64,000 nucleotides of DNA. Source: Phoenix dactylifera. Taxonomy: Eukaryota > Streptophyta > Magnoliopsida > Arecales > Arecaceae. Numbering within the stretch: the first letter of the stretch is position 1; each line of letters begins with the position of its first letter. Positions 48,667 through 61,814 of the stretch are shown here, piece after piece. The position numbers and the translations under genes were made by a program. The notes beneath the pieces are model-generated. The model saw nothing but the letters and a program-made list of their open reading frames with translations, was not told the DNA's origin and made no database searches. The DNA lies in contig NC_052392.1 of assembly GCF_009389715.1 (NCBI RefSeq), positions 36,505,360 to 36,569,359 on the forward strand, read 5' to 3'.

Positions 48667-51656
48667 ATGGCTCTCTGCAATTTCTCTCTCCAAGCCATGG
48701 TGCCTCTGCTTCAGTTGTTGTGCTTCATATTCCCCCTAGCAAGCTCTCTCTCCTTCAACTTCTCCCGCTTCAACCAGGACAACACAAACATAGTCTTAGA
48801 TGGCGACGCCTACTTGCTCGACCATGTCATCCAGCTCACCAAGAACCAGCTCGACTCTTCGATCGAGAAGAGCGAAGGCAGAATCACATATTCTAAGCCA
48901 GTGCCTATCTGGGACGAAGCTTCCGACAAGCTCGCCGATTTCAATACATGTTTCTCATTCCTCATCAACGGCTTCAATAAAACAGTAAGTGCCGATGGGC
49001 TGGCCTTCTTCCTTTCATCCTTCCCTTCCAAGATCCCAGATAACTCGTATGGTGGGGCTCTTGGACTATATAACCGTACTGGTGCTAACTCGACCGCGGA
49101 TCATGTCGTGGCCGTCGAGTTTGATACCTTCAAAAATCCAGAGTATAATGATTCAAGTTCCAATCATATCGGAATTGATATTAACACAATCTTTTCCGTC
49201 GCATGGCTCGATTTGAATATTAGCATCAGACAGAAGATCAAGTTTGATGCTTGTGTCAGTTACAATGCCAAGAGTAAAAATTTAACTGTCTTTCTCCGTA
49301 GTGCTACAAACCACACAAGGAATTGGAGCCTCTCTCATGGTGTTGACTTGAGGATGGTCCTGCCGGAAAAGGTAGCCGTTGGCTTCTCGGCGGCCACCGG
49401 TAACCAAGTCGAGACACACAGCTTATTTTCTTGGAATTTCAGTTCCTCTGATTTGAGTCGTCAGGGCTATGGTCCCAATCCACATCCAAGCACCAATTCC
49501 AGGCACAAGCCTAGTTTTAAACTCTTTTGGCTTGCCATTGGCGTTGGGATGCTGCTCTGTGGGCTGATTTTGGTTTGGCTAGGAAGACGTTTATATAATA
49601 AGATGGCTATTACAGGGAAGAAGGAAGAGATGGCCATTGATTCAATAATCCATGATAACTTCGAGAGAGGGAGTGGGCCTAGGAGATACTCTTACAGTGT
49701 ACTTGTGAGTGCAACCAAAAGTTTTTCCCAGGAGGGGAAGCTTGGGGAAGGAGGATTTGGGGAGGTGTACAAGGGAGTACTGCATGACTCCAAACTAGAA
49801 GTGGCCATCAAAAGAATCTCCAGAGGTTCAAACCAAGGAGCAAAAGAGTACATATCTGAAGTCACAATCATAAGCCGGTTACGCCATCGCAATCTTGTGC
49901 AGCTGATCGGCTTTTGCCATGAAAGGGGTGACCTGCTGCTCGTCTACGAGTACATGCCAAACAAAAGCCTTGAATACCATCTCTACAGTGAGGAAAGATT
50001 GCTTGCATGGCCAGAGAGGTACAAAATTGCTCTGGGCTTGGCCTCAGCTTTGCTCTACCTTCATGAAGAGTGGGAGCAGTGTGTAGTCCATAGAGATGTG
50101 AAGCCTAGCAATGTGATGCTAGATTCAGAGTTCAATGCGAAGCTCGGTGACTTCGGATTGGCAAGGTTGATGGACCATGATAGCAATCCAGAAACAACTA
50201 TCTTAGCAGGGACCATGGGATACATTGCACCTGAATATGCCACTACAGGTAATGTGAACTGTTACACTTCAATTTAATTTTACATTATATTTAAATGTAA
50301 AAAAAACTGTTGTTTAAATTGTTCTGCTTCTGCTAAAAAGGGATGGCAGGAGATCACGTTTGACGCATATTGGATGATTGTGGCATCGATCAATATTGTT
50401 GAATGACTAATAATCCAATATGTGTTAAACTTAATCTACCTCCAAGTTAATAATAACAGGATAATCCAATAAAAAGTAAGCTTCAAGCCCTTACCAAACA
50501 CAAAGTTGAGGCTTGAATGGTAGTAATAAGTCTTGATCTTAAGTTTTTTATGACAATGAAATTTTCAATTTTTAATTTATTATTTTGTGTTTTACGAAAA
50601 TACGAGATAATAAAAGTTAGAATAATATGATAACTATTCTTCTTATTCAAGGTGTAGACTTATCATAGTCAAAGTCTTTGGAGCAGGTCATCGCGTCGCT
50701 TCTTATGGGCATGGGTACCTTTACTTTTGAGTCAAGGTCGAATACCTTTAGGAAGATGCTTGGGGCCCAACCATGGTCTCAAAAAGAAAAAAAAAAAAAA
50801 AAGGACTTCATTGCAATGTAACAGTAACACCCATTGATTGGCTTTCACAAAACAAACCAACGTGACCACACAAAATAAAATAAAATAAAATAAAATGAAG
50901 AGATTTTTATTAATTTTTGAATAATTAAATGAGACAATGAGAATCTGGACGTCCTTCTGCCACCGTCCTCTGTGGAGGAAACCCGGCTCTTACCGTTCTC
51001 CTTAACAAGCACGGAACCTCAAGGAATGCATGAAAATTTGAATAGGATGTTCAGGAATTTGAATAGGATGTTCAAGAATTTTTTCTATTGTTGCATTGTA
51101 GCTTAAATTATTTTATGAAATGCATAAATTTTTTAGTTGTACTAAATGAAATGCATCTTAATATGCAACAGGAAAAGCTTGCAAGGAGTCTGACGTCTAT
51201 AGTTTTGGAGTAGTAATCTTAGAAATTGCATGTGGTAGAAAGCCAATTGAAGTAAGGGAGAACCAAGGCAAGGTGAAATTGGTAGAGTGGGTTTGGGAGC
51301 TTTATGGGAATAAGATGTGTTTGAGTGCAGTGGACCAAAAGTTAAAGTTGGAATATGATCCACAACAAATGGAGCAATTGATGATTCTGGGGCTGTGGTG
51401 TGCTCATCCAGATTACACTCGACGACCATCTATAAGACAAGTTATCAACGTTCTAAAATTCAATGCTCCACTGCCAATTTTGCCACCCAAGATGCCAATT
51501 CCGATGTTCTATTCTCCTCCAGTTGAAGCATCTAGTCATTGTAATAGCTGCTCTACTGCTTCAACTCAATCAAGTTGGGGGATTGATGATTGTAAGCCAT
51601 GTCAAACTCAAGCATCAGCACCGTTTCTCTCATTAGATCAGCATATAAGATTTTAG
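48667..51656 (+). CDS. L-type lectin-domain receptor-like kinase, copy D
   Basis: Exons are 48667-50248 and 51172-51656. The phase-1 intron is 923 bp at the same place as in A-C. The protein is 688 aa. Signal peptide 1-27, lectin domain about 28-262 (SADGLAFF near 108-115; VAVEFDTF at 148-155; NHIGID at 166-171), membrane helix about 286-306, kinase from about 350: loop KLGEGGFGEVYKG 358-370, Lys 382, HRD 475-477, DFG 495-497, GTMGYIAPEY. It looks fully active. The start ATG at 48667 is preferred over the in-frame ATG at 48586 because in copy E the upstream ATG is out of frame, and the first residues after 48667 form the signal peptide. The tail after the kinase (SSHCNSCSTASTQSSWGIDD onward) is longer than in A-C. 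It is clearly diverged from the A-C group, less so in the kinase. Confidence 0.94.
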
Positions 51657-53940
51657 CTATACAAGTTTGTGTCCTCTCATCTATGTGAGACTTATTTGGG
51701 TTATGTTTTTTGTAATTGCAATGTAAAAGAAGTCGGTTAAGCACTGAAATAGTTATTTGACATGATGTGATATCAATATTTTGATGAAATTTTGGTCGGG
51801 TTTGTCTTCATCCTATATATTTCATGTGTAATGCCTTTTGCCCCTTATTTGCTCAAGGCACCCTATATGTAGAACTCATTAGCTTGTAATATATGAATTT
51901 GTATTGTTCAACCCAGCCCTTCTATATGAAAGACTTTTCGATTGTGTGACAAATTTTATTCTTTAGCCAACAAAAATAGTGCTTGGCTCTAGAGATGGGG
52001 CTGGTTTGAGTTAGGTGTAAGATTCCTTACCTTTCTTGCCTATTTTCCTATATTGGGTCATAGTTCATAAGCTCTATTTTCTTTACCAAGAGATGAAGTA
52101 TTCAACTAATGAGCAACTCATCTTGATATATAAGTTGTTCCACATTATTACTCGATAAATGGATACAATTAACATGTTTCTATCATAAGAAGGTTCATTA
52201 GATATTTTGCATAAGTAATGCTACAAGGCTCTTATTATTTATACAAGTACAATTTTCTTGCCATGTGGCATCAAAGGATTTATGTAATTGACAAGGTTGT
52301 TGCCAAAAAGGGTTGGTTGATTTAGAAATTACTAAATCGGAATTTATATGATTGATTTCAGCTTTGTTATGTACATGCAACGAGCACCATGAAGCATTTT
52401 CTTTTCCCCTTTCAAAGTGATGAAAAGAAAAGGGGATCAGAAATTTGTTCCTGTCGACATGAGAGAGTTTGCCGGATCACTTGGATATAGTGTCCTGTGC
52501 CTTTTTCTTCAATTCTTCCTCTTTTATTTCTTATTTATTTTTAGGCTTCACAAGTTCTAGTATTAACTAGCCAAATCATAGACCAAACATTAGGTCAACA
52601 TGTTCGACTTGTATAAGATTTCTCTCGTGCTCTACTTAGAACATGCCTGCTAATATCCTTGGTTATGTTAAGATATCTACTATCACTCAAGAACATGTTA
52701 TCTAAGTACCAGCACAATAATAATTGTTATATAATGTACCTACTATGAAAGAAGTCCTCTGTGGCTTTTTTTCCATAATAAAAAAGGAAAAGATGGAGCG
52801 GGCTCACTCTATGAAATAATTTTTAAAGAAAATTCTAGATGGAGCTACTCATAAAGACAAATTGAATAGAGTCAAGCTCCACAAGATACCATGAAACCAC
52901 ATATTTCATGGATGTATAATCTATTTAAAAACATGATACAACCCTGGGAATGGAGAGAATTTATATAGAAAATGGAGTTAAAAATTTGGGTTGAAATACA
53001 TGGTGTTGAAACTTACTATTGTAGTGAAGAGATGCAAAAATAAGTTTTCTTTTTTAATATATGAAAAGATAAGTCAACCATGGATATAGTATCTACTTTT
53101 ATAATGCAAACTTCTGAAGTCTTTGTTTATTTGCAGGTCATTAATCTTCTCTACTGAGCCAACCATTAGTAAGCACGGTTACAACTATACTCTTTCTTTA
53201 TTAAATAACTTTTTATGAGCAATTTTGATTGATAATGTGAAAATATCCACTAAATGCCTTTTACACTTTTCACTCTTCATTAATAAATTAATATTTTTAA
53301 TTAAATTTTATGTTAAATTTAAAAATAAGTTTTCTTCTTATCCACAATGTTATGCTAAATCTTTAAATAGTCTCTAACCAATAAATAATGAGCTAAGAAA
53401 AAAAATAACATTGTTTTCTCTATGCACAAGTTTTTACTATAATAATGGCCAATAATAACTATCCTAGAAGCCTACATCTTATCTCAAATAAATTCAGTTC
53501 AAATCAAGATTTCAATAATAATATTATTTCATTACTAGTGAGGTTACTTGTATAATCAAAAAGAATCAAGGGTGGAAAAATAATGCCGTTATTTACCTAA
53601 ATCACTTTAGACTAAATAATTTTTTTTCCATCAATTCTATATATTACATAAATATTTTCAATAGGTCAAAAATTTAATCTGGAAAATGATTTTATGGATT
53701 GAGTAGTCCAAATAACATTCTAATAACGTTAGTATATACTATAACCGGCTTCCCTGAAACTGGTTACTATCTCAAACCACGGTCCGCGGTAAATGAGTAA
53801 ATCGACGGATGTTATCTCTTCCTTGTATTAGTAATGGTACCTTCTGTTCTATTCCTTTGAAACCCTCCGCTTCTGTTAGAACTTAGAACCTCCCCCTTGG
53901 ACAAAACCTCTCCCTTTTGAATTGAAACGAGAGTTTCCTG
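51657..53940. other. 3' flank of LecRK D and intergenic DNA
   Basis: AT-rich with no recognised coding sequence, no terminal repeats and no SINE. The first few hundred bases are presumably the 3' UTR and polyadenylation region of LecRK D. Confidence 0.5.
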
Positions 53941-53944
53941 ATTT

Positions 53945-54165
53945 CCTGTTAGAAGCCTGTTGGCTTATGAAAGCAACTTGTGGCCACCTATGGATAGTGG
54001 GGTTGAATAAGGCTCATGGCTTTGTATTAAAGATATGAGATATTTGTATGAGGGAGTAGGTGGTTTTAACACGGTAGTTATAAAAGCTTCGTATCCAAAC
54101 CCTAGTTCTCTTAATAATGATAGGACCTTATTTTGATCTGATACGGGTTTTCCTGTCGTAGCCAA
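53945..54165 (-). mobile_element. Ty1/copia Gag fragment
   Basis: The minus strand reads ATGKPVSDQNKVLSLLREL, then GYEAFITTVLKPPTPSYKY, the part of copia Gag (UBN2) that follows the N-terminal domain. Only about 70 codons remain, with no LTR or pol nearby. It is a broken relic. Confidence 0.7.
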
Positions 54166-54494
54166 ATTATCACATATACATACCTAAAACATCTAAAGTA
54201 TTAATTCGTACAAAGAAACTGCACCTTTCTGAATAACAAGTTTTACACCTGAGTTGGAGCCAACCAATGAAAGGGTGCTCCGTGTTCACCAAACGAGTTT
54301 CAACCAGCTTGAATTGACACTAATCATTCAAAGCCAACATATTTAATTAAAATTCGTCACACAACAACAACCTCTACGAATCTGACAAAAGGTTAGTACC
54401 TCCCAACCGACCTGGGGCAAATACAATATCATTACCTTTGACATCTTATCATGATTCAATATATCACTATTTTTTCATACATAATATATATCAG

Positions 54495-54971
<477 letters not shown>

Positions 54972-55479
54972 TTTCAATAATTGCTTTTACGTTATGTATA
55001 TTGCATTGGCATAACTAATGTGCTATCTCTTTTGTATATCTTACCTTTATTTCCTTTAGATTGTCTTAATGATAACTCTATCTGCATTGATATTATAAGA
55101 CAAATATTTCAAAGATCGCATGCACGGTAGATACATAATACTATTTTCCAGTCTAACCTTTGAGTTCATTCTTCCTCAAGGTAATTGATATCGTAGCACC
55201 TTCTGGAGCAAGCATGATTTTGTTGGATTGATTGATGATGATTTCATTATTGATTGATCATACTTGAAACAGTGTCGCCTTGATTTGAGTGGCTGGTAAA
55301 ATTATTTACATCACAAAAGTCTATTAATGGAACCAAATATCACAAAAGCACGTTAGCAAGTACAAAAATACATACCTTTTCATCAAATAAAACAATATCC
55401 ATCATAGTTCCTGAATCTTTTGTAGCGTCATAGACTCTACAAATGCCTATCTAGGGATCATAAATAAAATGTACACAGC

Positions 55480-56003
55480 ATGTTTTTGACACTGGTAAAA
55501 TTCCTAGCAGCTGGAAGAAAACTCTTATTACATTGCTTCTGAAGAGATGTAACCCCTAGTAGCATAGCCATTTTTGGGCAATTAGTTTATGCAATATTTT
55601 GTACAAAATTGCCGCCAAGTTGTTAGCGAACAGATTGAAGAACGTTCTTGACTCTTAAATTAACGAAGATCTAAGCAGCATTTCTACCCTGGCGTAAAAT
55701 ACATGAAAATGTTGTTATTGCTCAAGACATGAATGTTCTGCGACAAGACCTCTAATGGTTATTAAATTAGATAGGGAAAGGGTCTACGATCGAATGCTGT
55801 GGGATTACACTGAAATAGTTCTAGGTCACATTAATTTTTCTGATAAATAGATATTATGGATTAATACTTGCATCAGATAGCCTTCTTTTGCATTTCGTTA
55901 AGGGCATACCTGTATGTTATCGTTTTCTTCTTCTATTGGTCTATATTAGAGATGTGCATTGTCTCCGTATCTTTTTATTTTGGGTGCTAAGATACATTCT
56001 TGA
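55480..56003 (+). mobile_element. LINE reverse transcriptase, 5' part (interrupted copy)
   Basis: The plus strand reads WKKTLITLLLKRCNP, then ISLCNILYKIAAKLLANRLK, MVIKLDRERVYDRMLWDY, and ALSPYLFILGAKI. These are the RT fingers and palm of a plant L1-type LINE (usual forms RPISLCNVIYKI, KLDMEKAYDR, GCPLSPYLFIL). Several stops and frame shifts are present. The reading breaks at 56003, where a TIR element starts, and resumes at 57357. Confidence 0.85.
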
Positions 56004-57356
56004 TAGGGGTGCAAATAGGTCGGTCGGATTGGGTCATGAGTGACTCTGAACCGATCCGGTTTCTTGTTCGGATTCTAATTTTGGACCCAAACTCAATCCA
56101 ATAAAAGATTGGATCAGGTCTAGGACTACAATTTTTGACCCAACGGATCATTTGGATCGGATTGGGTCCATGTATAACCTAGTCCCAACTTAAAAAATTC
56201 GGATCTAGTTCAGGTCGGGTCCAGACCCATTCAATTTTACAAAATAAATACGATGCATATTTCAGTATTCATGCACAACGCGTTATAAAAATTCATATAC
56301 AATGGCCTTTATCTTCATGTAGGCCTTGGTGGCCGGGTCCTCGAACTCCCTCCCCTTAATGCTAGTGTCGTTCAACAAGACATTCTCCTGGTGCTTCGGA
56401 ACCCCGGCCGTCCCGTTGGCGTTGGACTGGGTCTTGCTGGAGTTGGCCATGGTGGACTGTATCACGTTGTGCATCTGGTTCTTGCTGTTCTAACTCTGGT
56501 TCCCATAGGGGTGCTGCCTCTAGCTCTGCTCTAGGCCATCTACCGGCATGGAATAATGATCCATTGTTGCGTTGTTGGCCATGACGATGGAGTGGATGGA
56601 CATGCCTTTGGAGGGAATGGCATACTTGGAGTGCTCCTGGACGGTCTCGAAGGCGAGGTGGATGATGAGGAGGCGGATGACATTGTGTTGGGTGAAGATG
56701 TCCTGGCGCTTGGGGTGGTTGGCGGTGAGCTCCACCGCGGCCGACACCACCATCGCCTGGAATTTCATGGCTTCTTCTTTGAGGACCTCGGCGAAGACTG
56801 AGCAAACGCCGGCAAGCACCATCTGCTCGACGCTCTCCAGGTCGCGGGCAAGCAGGCCGATGGCGAGTGCGGCGTTCTCTTGGGCCTCCACCCGACCCTC
56901 CTTAATCAGACAGAGCAAAGGGTCCACGCCATCTTCTTCAATGATGAGCTTGTCGTAGCCGTCGTTGCCGCGAGCGAGGGAGACGAGGGAGGCAGCGACG
57001 TTGGCGCTGGCGTCAAGGGAGCCGATGAACATGGTGCCGATCGGCTCCCAGATGAGGAAGAGAATGGACTTGCTGTGGGCGATGGGGGGCTGGCCGAAGT
57101 CGTGATCAGCTGCGAGCGTAGAGACGTGGATGAGCCAGGAGAATGCCATAGAGCAAGAAAGCCTAAATTGCCCCAAAAATCAAACAAGTCGGGTCGGATC
57201 GGATTGGGTCAGAATTTAGTAAACCCAGACCCAATCCGAAAAATAGAACGGATCTAATTTTAGAACCCAACCCGGCTCCACAGGTCCTATCGGATCGGAT
57301 CTAAGCAGGTCGAGCTGGGTCGGGTCGCGGGTCGATCCGACCCAATTGTAGCCTTA
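56004..57356. mobile_element. TIR element carrying an ARO gene fragment (Pack-type)
   Basis: The left end TAGGGGTGCAAATAGGTCGG and the complement of the right end, TAAGGCTACAATTGGGTCGG, match at 15 of 20 bases. Both subterminal zones are dense in GGGTCGGATC words in inverted arrangement. The 1353-bp block interrupts a LINE reading frame, so it inserted there. TA(G/A)GG ends are hAT-like. The 8-bp target duplication is not clear. The interior is a piece of a host ARO gene. There is no transposase. Confidence 0.7.
56283..57172 (-). pseudogene. ARMADILLO REPEAT ONLY (ARO) gene fragment
   Basis: The minus strand from about 57145 reads WLIHVSTLAA, then SKSILFLIWEPIGTMFIGSL, ASLVSLARGNDGYDKLIIEE, AALAIGLLARDLESVEQMVL, and EHSKYAIPSKGMSIHSIVMA. 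After a shift near 56530 it continues QMHNVIQSTMANSSKTQSN and SIKGREFEDPATKAYMKIKA. Residue order agrees with plant ARO proteins, which are armadillo-repeat regulators of polarised growth. Both ends of the gene are missing; the 641-nt first part is intact in frame. It lies wholly within a TIR element, so it is a captured, non-functional copy. Confidence 0.85.
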
Positions 57357-58130
57357 CTTATTGGCAGCTCAATTTGGAGCTGCAATTAGACACATTGCAT
57401 ATTTGTATGCGCGTAGACCTAAAATGGAGCTCGATATAGAACGAAAAGGAGGCCAATCCTATTACTCACCTTCTGTTTACTGGTGATTGCTTGCTCATCA
57501 GCCAAGCCAAAAAGAAGGATTGCTCGGCATTCAGAAGAGCTTTGCAATATTATTGTCTTGCTCCCTATTAGAGAATGTTTTCAGAAATCCTATGTGATCT
57601 TCAGTCCAAAATTTCCCTTAAAAGTCATGCTACAATTCTTGTAAATCTACCTCCTCTAACCTGGGTAGTTATTTCGGTATTCTGGCATGAGAGGTAAGAT
57701 GGAAACCTTCTTTTCTTCAGCCAGTTAAGGGTAAGGGCCTATCTAAGCTGGACTCTTGGATGTGGAAGCCCTTACCATTTCTAGATCGGATTACTTTGAT
57801 GAAGATCTGTACTATACCAAATCATTTTGTTCTCATTCTGCACAGTGCCTATTGGGTTCATTAAATGGTTGGAATCAATTTGCAGAGCTTTCCTTTGGGG
57901 GCATGATTTCAACTAAAGAACATTTCACCTAATCTCCTGGTATTTCCATGTCTGCCAAAAGATGAGGGTGGTCTGGCAATACGTAGCTACAGCTTCATAT
58001 ATGGTCTAAATCTTTGATGGTTAGAGCGGCAGCTTCAACCAACTAATAGTTTGGTGCAGACTAGGTCGAGCTATATATTCATTTCATAGAGAGTGGGAGT
58101 CATATAAAACTCCTTGAACATTGTTGGGAA
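57357..58130 (+). mobile_element. LINE reverse transcriptase, 3' part (continuation)
   Basis: The plus strand resumes with LLFTGDCLLISQAKKKDC (the FADD box is here FTGD), then FRRALQYYCLAP, and further on SICRAFLWGHDF, HLISWYFHVCQK, and QKMRVVW. This is the thumb and post-RT region that should follow 55480-56003. Multiple stops are present and the catalytic aspartate pair is altered, so it is dead. Confidence 0.8.
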
Positions 58131-59505
58131 CTGGAGAACTATTTGTTCAGCGGCACCTCTTTATTTTAACTGATTCAGATGCTATCTTGGCAATGGAGAT
58201 GGTGCTTGCACCACTAATGATCCATGATATAATATATATATAATATTATATTCTTTCAGGCTCGTCCAAGCTTGACTCATAACCTTGGGTTTAGCCCATG
58301 GCCCGACCCGAGTGAGCCAGGATAGGCACAGACACAGAATTAGGCTGGCTCAGGTGTGAATGATAAGGAGAGTCTCTTTGATGAGCTTTTTTTCTTTTGA
58401 CTTGATCCTTGAGCCATATATTGAAGAAAGATATGGGCTGACACCTATATTAATTTAATTAAATAAAAAAAGAACTCACAGTCAAGTAACGGCGGGTTCG
58501 CCCTGGCTGCTTAAACGGACCGGTAAACGTTCTTTTCTTCTTCCTTCCGTCGTTTGAAATGGGGAAGGAATTCGAGCCCTAGCGGTCTCCTCTGGAATCC
58601 AAGAGGTCATCTTGATGCAATCCGTTGTTTAGGGGAGGGTTTCGATTCATTTCCGCTTCTTCTTCTTCCTGCGTTTTTTGATGTTTACATGGATGGGCGG
58701 GTTCTCTGTCTCCGATTCGGTGTTTTCCTCCCGTTTTTGGAGGATTTTGGGATTTTCATGGTCTTAGGTCGATAAAGATCTGATCTTTTTGGTTGTGTTG
58801 GATTCCTGTTTTAAATTGCGTAAAGGATTTCCAAGAAATTAATGATTTTAGGGCTCTTCTCTCCCGTTTTCGGTGGGTTTTGGGGATTCCATAGACGTAG
58901 ATTGTCAAAGGTCTCATCTTTTTCGTTATCTTTTTGATAGCCACGCTCCCTATTTTTCTTTGTGATTCCAAAAAAGGTTCTTGCTTTATCCATGTCATCT
59001 TGACAAAAAATGAAATATGCTTCCTTTCTCCTGTGGTCATAATCAATCAAGCCTTTGCTCATGCTGCTGAGTTTCACAGCCCATAGATTCTGGTCACTGG
59101 GGAGCCACTGCATCTTCTGACGCTAATCAAAACCTCTCAAAGTTCTGTTGGACTGCAAACCGCAACCAAGTTAGCTGAATTCCATGGAGCTTTTACCAAT
59201 ACCTGAGGGGTTTTGTGGATTGCAAGCGACTATTCGTCGCTTTACAGCCGCTGGAAGAGGGATTCCTCAACAGCTGGGGCCAGAAAGGATTCGACCCCTG
59301 AGGGCCAATTTGATATGACAAAAGATCGAATCTTTATTTTTTCCAGATGCTTCTTATAACTTTAGCAGGAACCTTTGCTTACCATTCTTCATAAAATGAG
59401 TGGTCCTGCTTTCTCTCATGGCAACTTGGAAACCGATTGAGGTAAGTTTCCATCTATATCCATTATTAACTAGTGGATGGGATGAGTCCCCACTTTTTAA
59501 TTTAA
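58131..59505. other. Intergenic DNA with a UTR-like stretch
   Basis: From about 58500 to 59330 the sequence has a gene-like start (pyrimidine-rich tract, short frame at 58554-58775) and a diverged internal duplication of about 120 bp (58725-58800 and 58850-58925, both with CCCGTTTT and a TCTTTTT run). No protein family is recognised. It could be the 5' end of a lost gene. Confidence 0.35.
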
Positions 59506-59509
59506 ACTA

Positions 59510-59700
59510 AGGTGGCGCTGGGGTGACGTACCCACACGTGAGGCGGTGAACCCAGTGGGGTGAGCCCACGGGTCGGAGAAGGCACGCGAAACCTGCGACC
59601 TGTATCGAACATTCCCTAGTGGAAGGGGGGCCCAGTAATGGAGCTGCTACGTGGGTGGGCTGGTCCCTCCCCCTCCCCTCCTATTTTTCACCAAAAAAAA
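59510..59700 (+). mobile_element. tRNA-derived SINE, copy 5, 5'-truncated
   Basis: Only the body and tail remain: GGTGGCGCTGGGGTGACGTA, then TATCGAACATTCC, GGAGCTGCTACGTGGGTGGG and an A-run followed by (TA)n. The A and B boxes are lost. Confidence 0.75.
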
Positions 59701-59704
59701 TATA

Positions 59705-60478
59705 TATATATATATATAAAGAAGCACCTAGCAATCCCCTTCTTTTAGTACCAATATTAATTTTTTTAAATCTAGTAAAGAGTATTTGTATTATAGGTAC
59801 AACTTAGTAAAGTTTAACTATCAAATTAGAATTTAAGAGATATACTTTAGGTTACATAGTATATGATTGGAATGAAAAAGGTTTTATTTTGCTTGATTAG
59901 ACAAGTAGAAGATCTTCTTGGATATAGATAATTTGAAGTATGACAAGTAAAAGGTTTTAAATTTAAGCATCACAAGTATTAAGCAGTAAACATTTCTTTC
60001 AATACAATCAACAATTCTAGCATGAACTAATTTATCTCTAAAATCCATAGATCAACTTGTCATATGGAAAAAGTTGCTTAGCTCTTTCCATCAATATGCT
60101 AACGGAAAGTGATTAACTATTAGGAATGCTGTGATGCATAAGTAGGAGTTGAGACTTGTAGTATTCAGTGCAAAGATTCACTAAGAAAGACCGTTCTACG
60201 GAGTCTCATGTTATATACATAATAAGAGAGAGAGAGAGAAAGAGAAATAGATAGAGAAAGAGAGAGAGGATTGAGAATTTTGCTTACTGTTTCATTTTGG
60301 TACTATAGGGGCCTTGTTGTGCTTAGATTTTTCACTTTCTAAGAGAGTTAGGAGTTTGAGTCATTTGAGTTCTTATCTGGGGCCAATAGTTGAGTTTTTT
60401 TTTATAATGGGAATTACATTATTAGCTTATAACTGAAGCTCCTCTTAAAGGCTGAGTCTGTGTCCAAATGGCGCCACT
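59705..60478. other. Intergenic DNA with (GA)n run
   Basis: AT-rich sequence without a recognised gene. A GA-rich microsatellite lies at about 60226-60268. Confidence 0.5.
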
Positions 60479-60481
60479 TTC

Positions 60482-60952
60482 GGGCTTGTTTGGTTCGCGG
60501 GAAAAGAAGGAGAGAAAGTGTAGTTAACAAAAAAAGTAATGAGATGCCTCTTGTTTGGTTGGAGTTTTCAAAGGAGAGAGATTGGAAAGTTGTATTTCCA
60601 TGGGAATATGATTTTCACATTTCATGGCAAAGTCTTTTCCAGGAGAAACATGGGAAAGTTACTTTCCCATGATGCTGGAATCACTCCATTTTTATTTTTT
60701 TCCAAAAAAGCTCTTCAGTATTAAAGAGGCATTAAAGACCTAATTTTTATTAGGGGTATAATAGGAATTACACATAACTTTTTTAGAAAAATGAATGGTC
60801 AATCAAACATAAGCACTGTAGAAATCTGTAACTTTTCCATTTTTAACCAAACATGCCAAAAGTACATTCTCAAGCATTCTCTTCCTAGGAATCTTCTTCC
60901 CAGAAATCATATTCTAAGGAGAGAAAATGTTTTCCACAAACCAAACGAGCCA
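60482..60952. mobile_element. PIF/Harbinger-like MITE, copy 2 (471 bp)
   Basis: Inverted relative to copy 1 at 9679-10159, with the same words along its length. The ends are GGGCTTGTTTGGTTCGCGGG and the complement of CCACAAACCAAACGAGCC. Flanking TTC at 60479-60481 and 60953-60955 gives a 3-bp target duplication if the right terminal base has mutated to A. No transposase. Confidence 0.8.
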
Positions 60953-60959
60953 TTCATGG

Positions 60960-61810
60960 TAGGAAAAGTTAGGATTTAGAAGTAGAACCCTAGTTTAGGC
61001 TCATCTAAGCTCGACCTTGTATTCAAATTGATATTATACAATATTATACTTACACAAAAATGATAGGGCCTTTATCTTGGCTGAGATGCCAATTTATTTG
61101 TAACAATGCCTCGTGTATATGTGAAATATCAGCTCTCTTTATCTTGAAGGGTATAAAATATCAAGCAAGATACTGTCCCAATTTATCTTCAACCTCTTGA
61201 AGCCTAGTTTGCAGGGACACAAGATCATAGTGTTTTCCCCCCTCTTGAATACTAATACAAATGACCATATTTTAATGGTACCCATGTATCAGGGTCGTTA
61301 ACTTATGGAGATCATTCTTTTGTATATCCCTCTCTACCAATCGATTCTGGGCCATACGTCCAATTGTTCTTTCCAGTTAATTCATTCCCATGCAGCATTG
61401 CCCATCTATTTGGGGCACTTAATCATACCTCATTTGCCAATCATTCCTAGCTAGGTCTATTTTTTGATGTTCTACAAGCTTTCTCAAATATAAGAAATCT
61501 TAAAATCCATGGTAAACACCACTATTTGTTTCATTTTCCAAATTACCAGAATTCTCTTGGTCGAATCAGAACAACACTAAAAAGCATCAAAACCAATCAT
61601 TTTATTGATATGAAATATTATCAAACTTGAGCAAACACTGAAGAATCCAGTGAATTATTCTTAAAATATTGCAGGATTTTTTTATTTTTCAATTTCTAAA
61701 GAGTTGGTCACTAAAAAAGAAGGCTCAATTACCAGATTTCTAGGTCTGAATTCAAGAGCATTTCCCAAACCCCTTTGCATAACTGGACAGAAAGAGCAAA
61801 AGAAAGATTT
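60960..61810. other. Intergenic DNA, nothing recognised
   Basis: AT-rich, with no open frame of interest, no terminal repeats and no SINE or LINE motif that I could see. Confidence 0.5.
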
Positions 61811-61814
61811 CATT

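Noticed and set aside
56556-57257. Plus-strand frames opposite the ARO fragment
   Set aside because: Shadow frames; the minus-strand reading matches the armadillo family over several hundred residues.
58554-58775. Small gene of 73 codons
   Set aside because: No recognisable motif or conserved context; more likely a UTR-like remnant.
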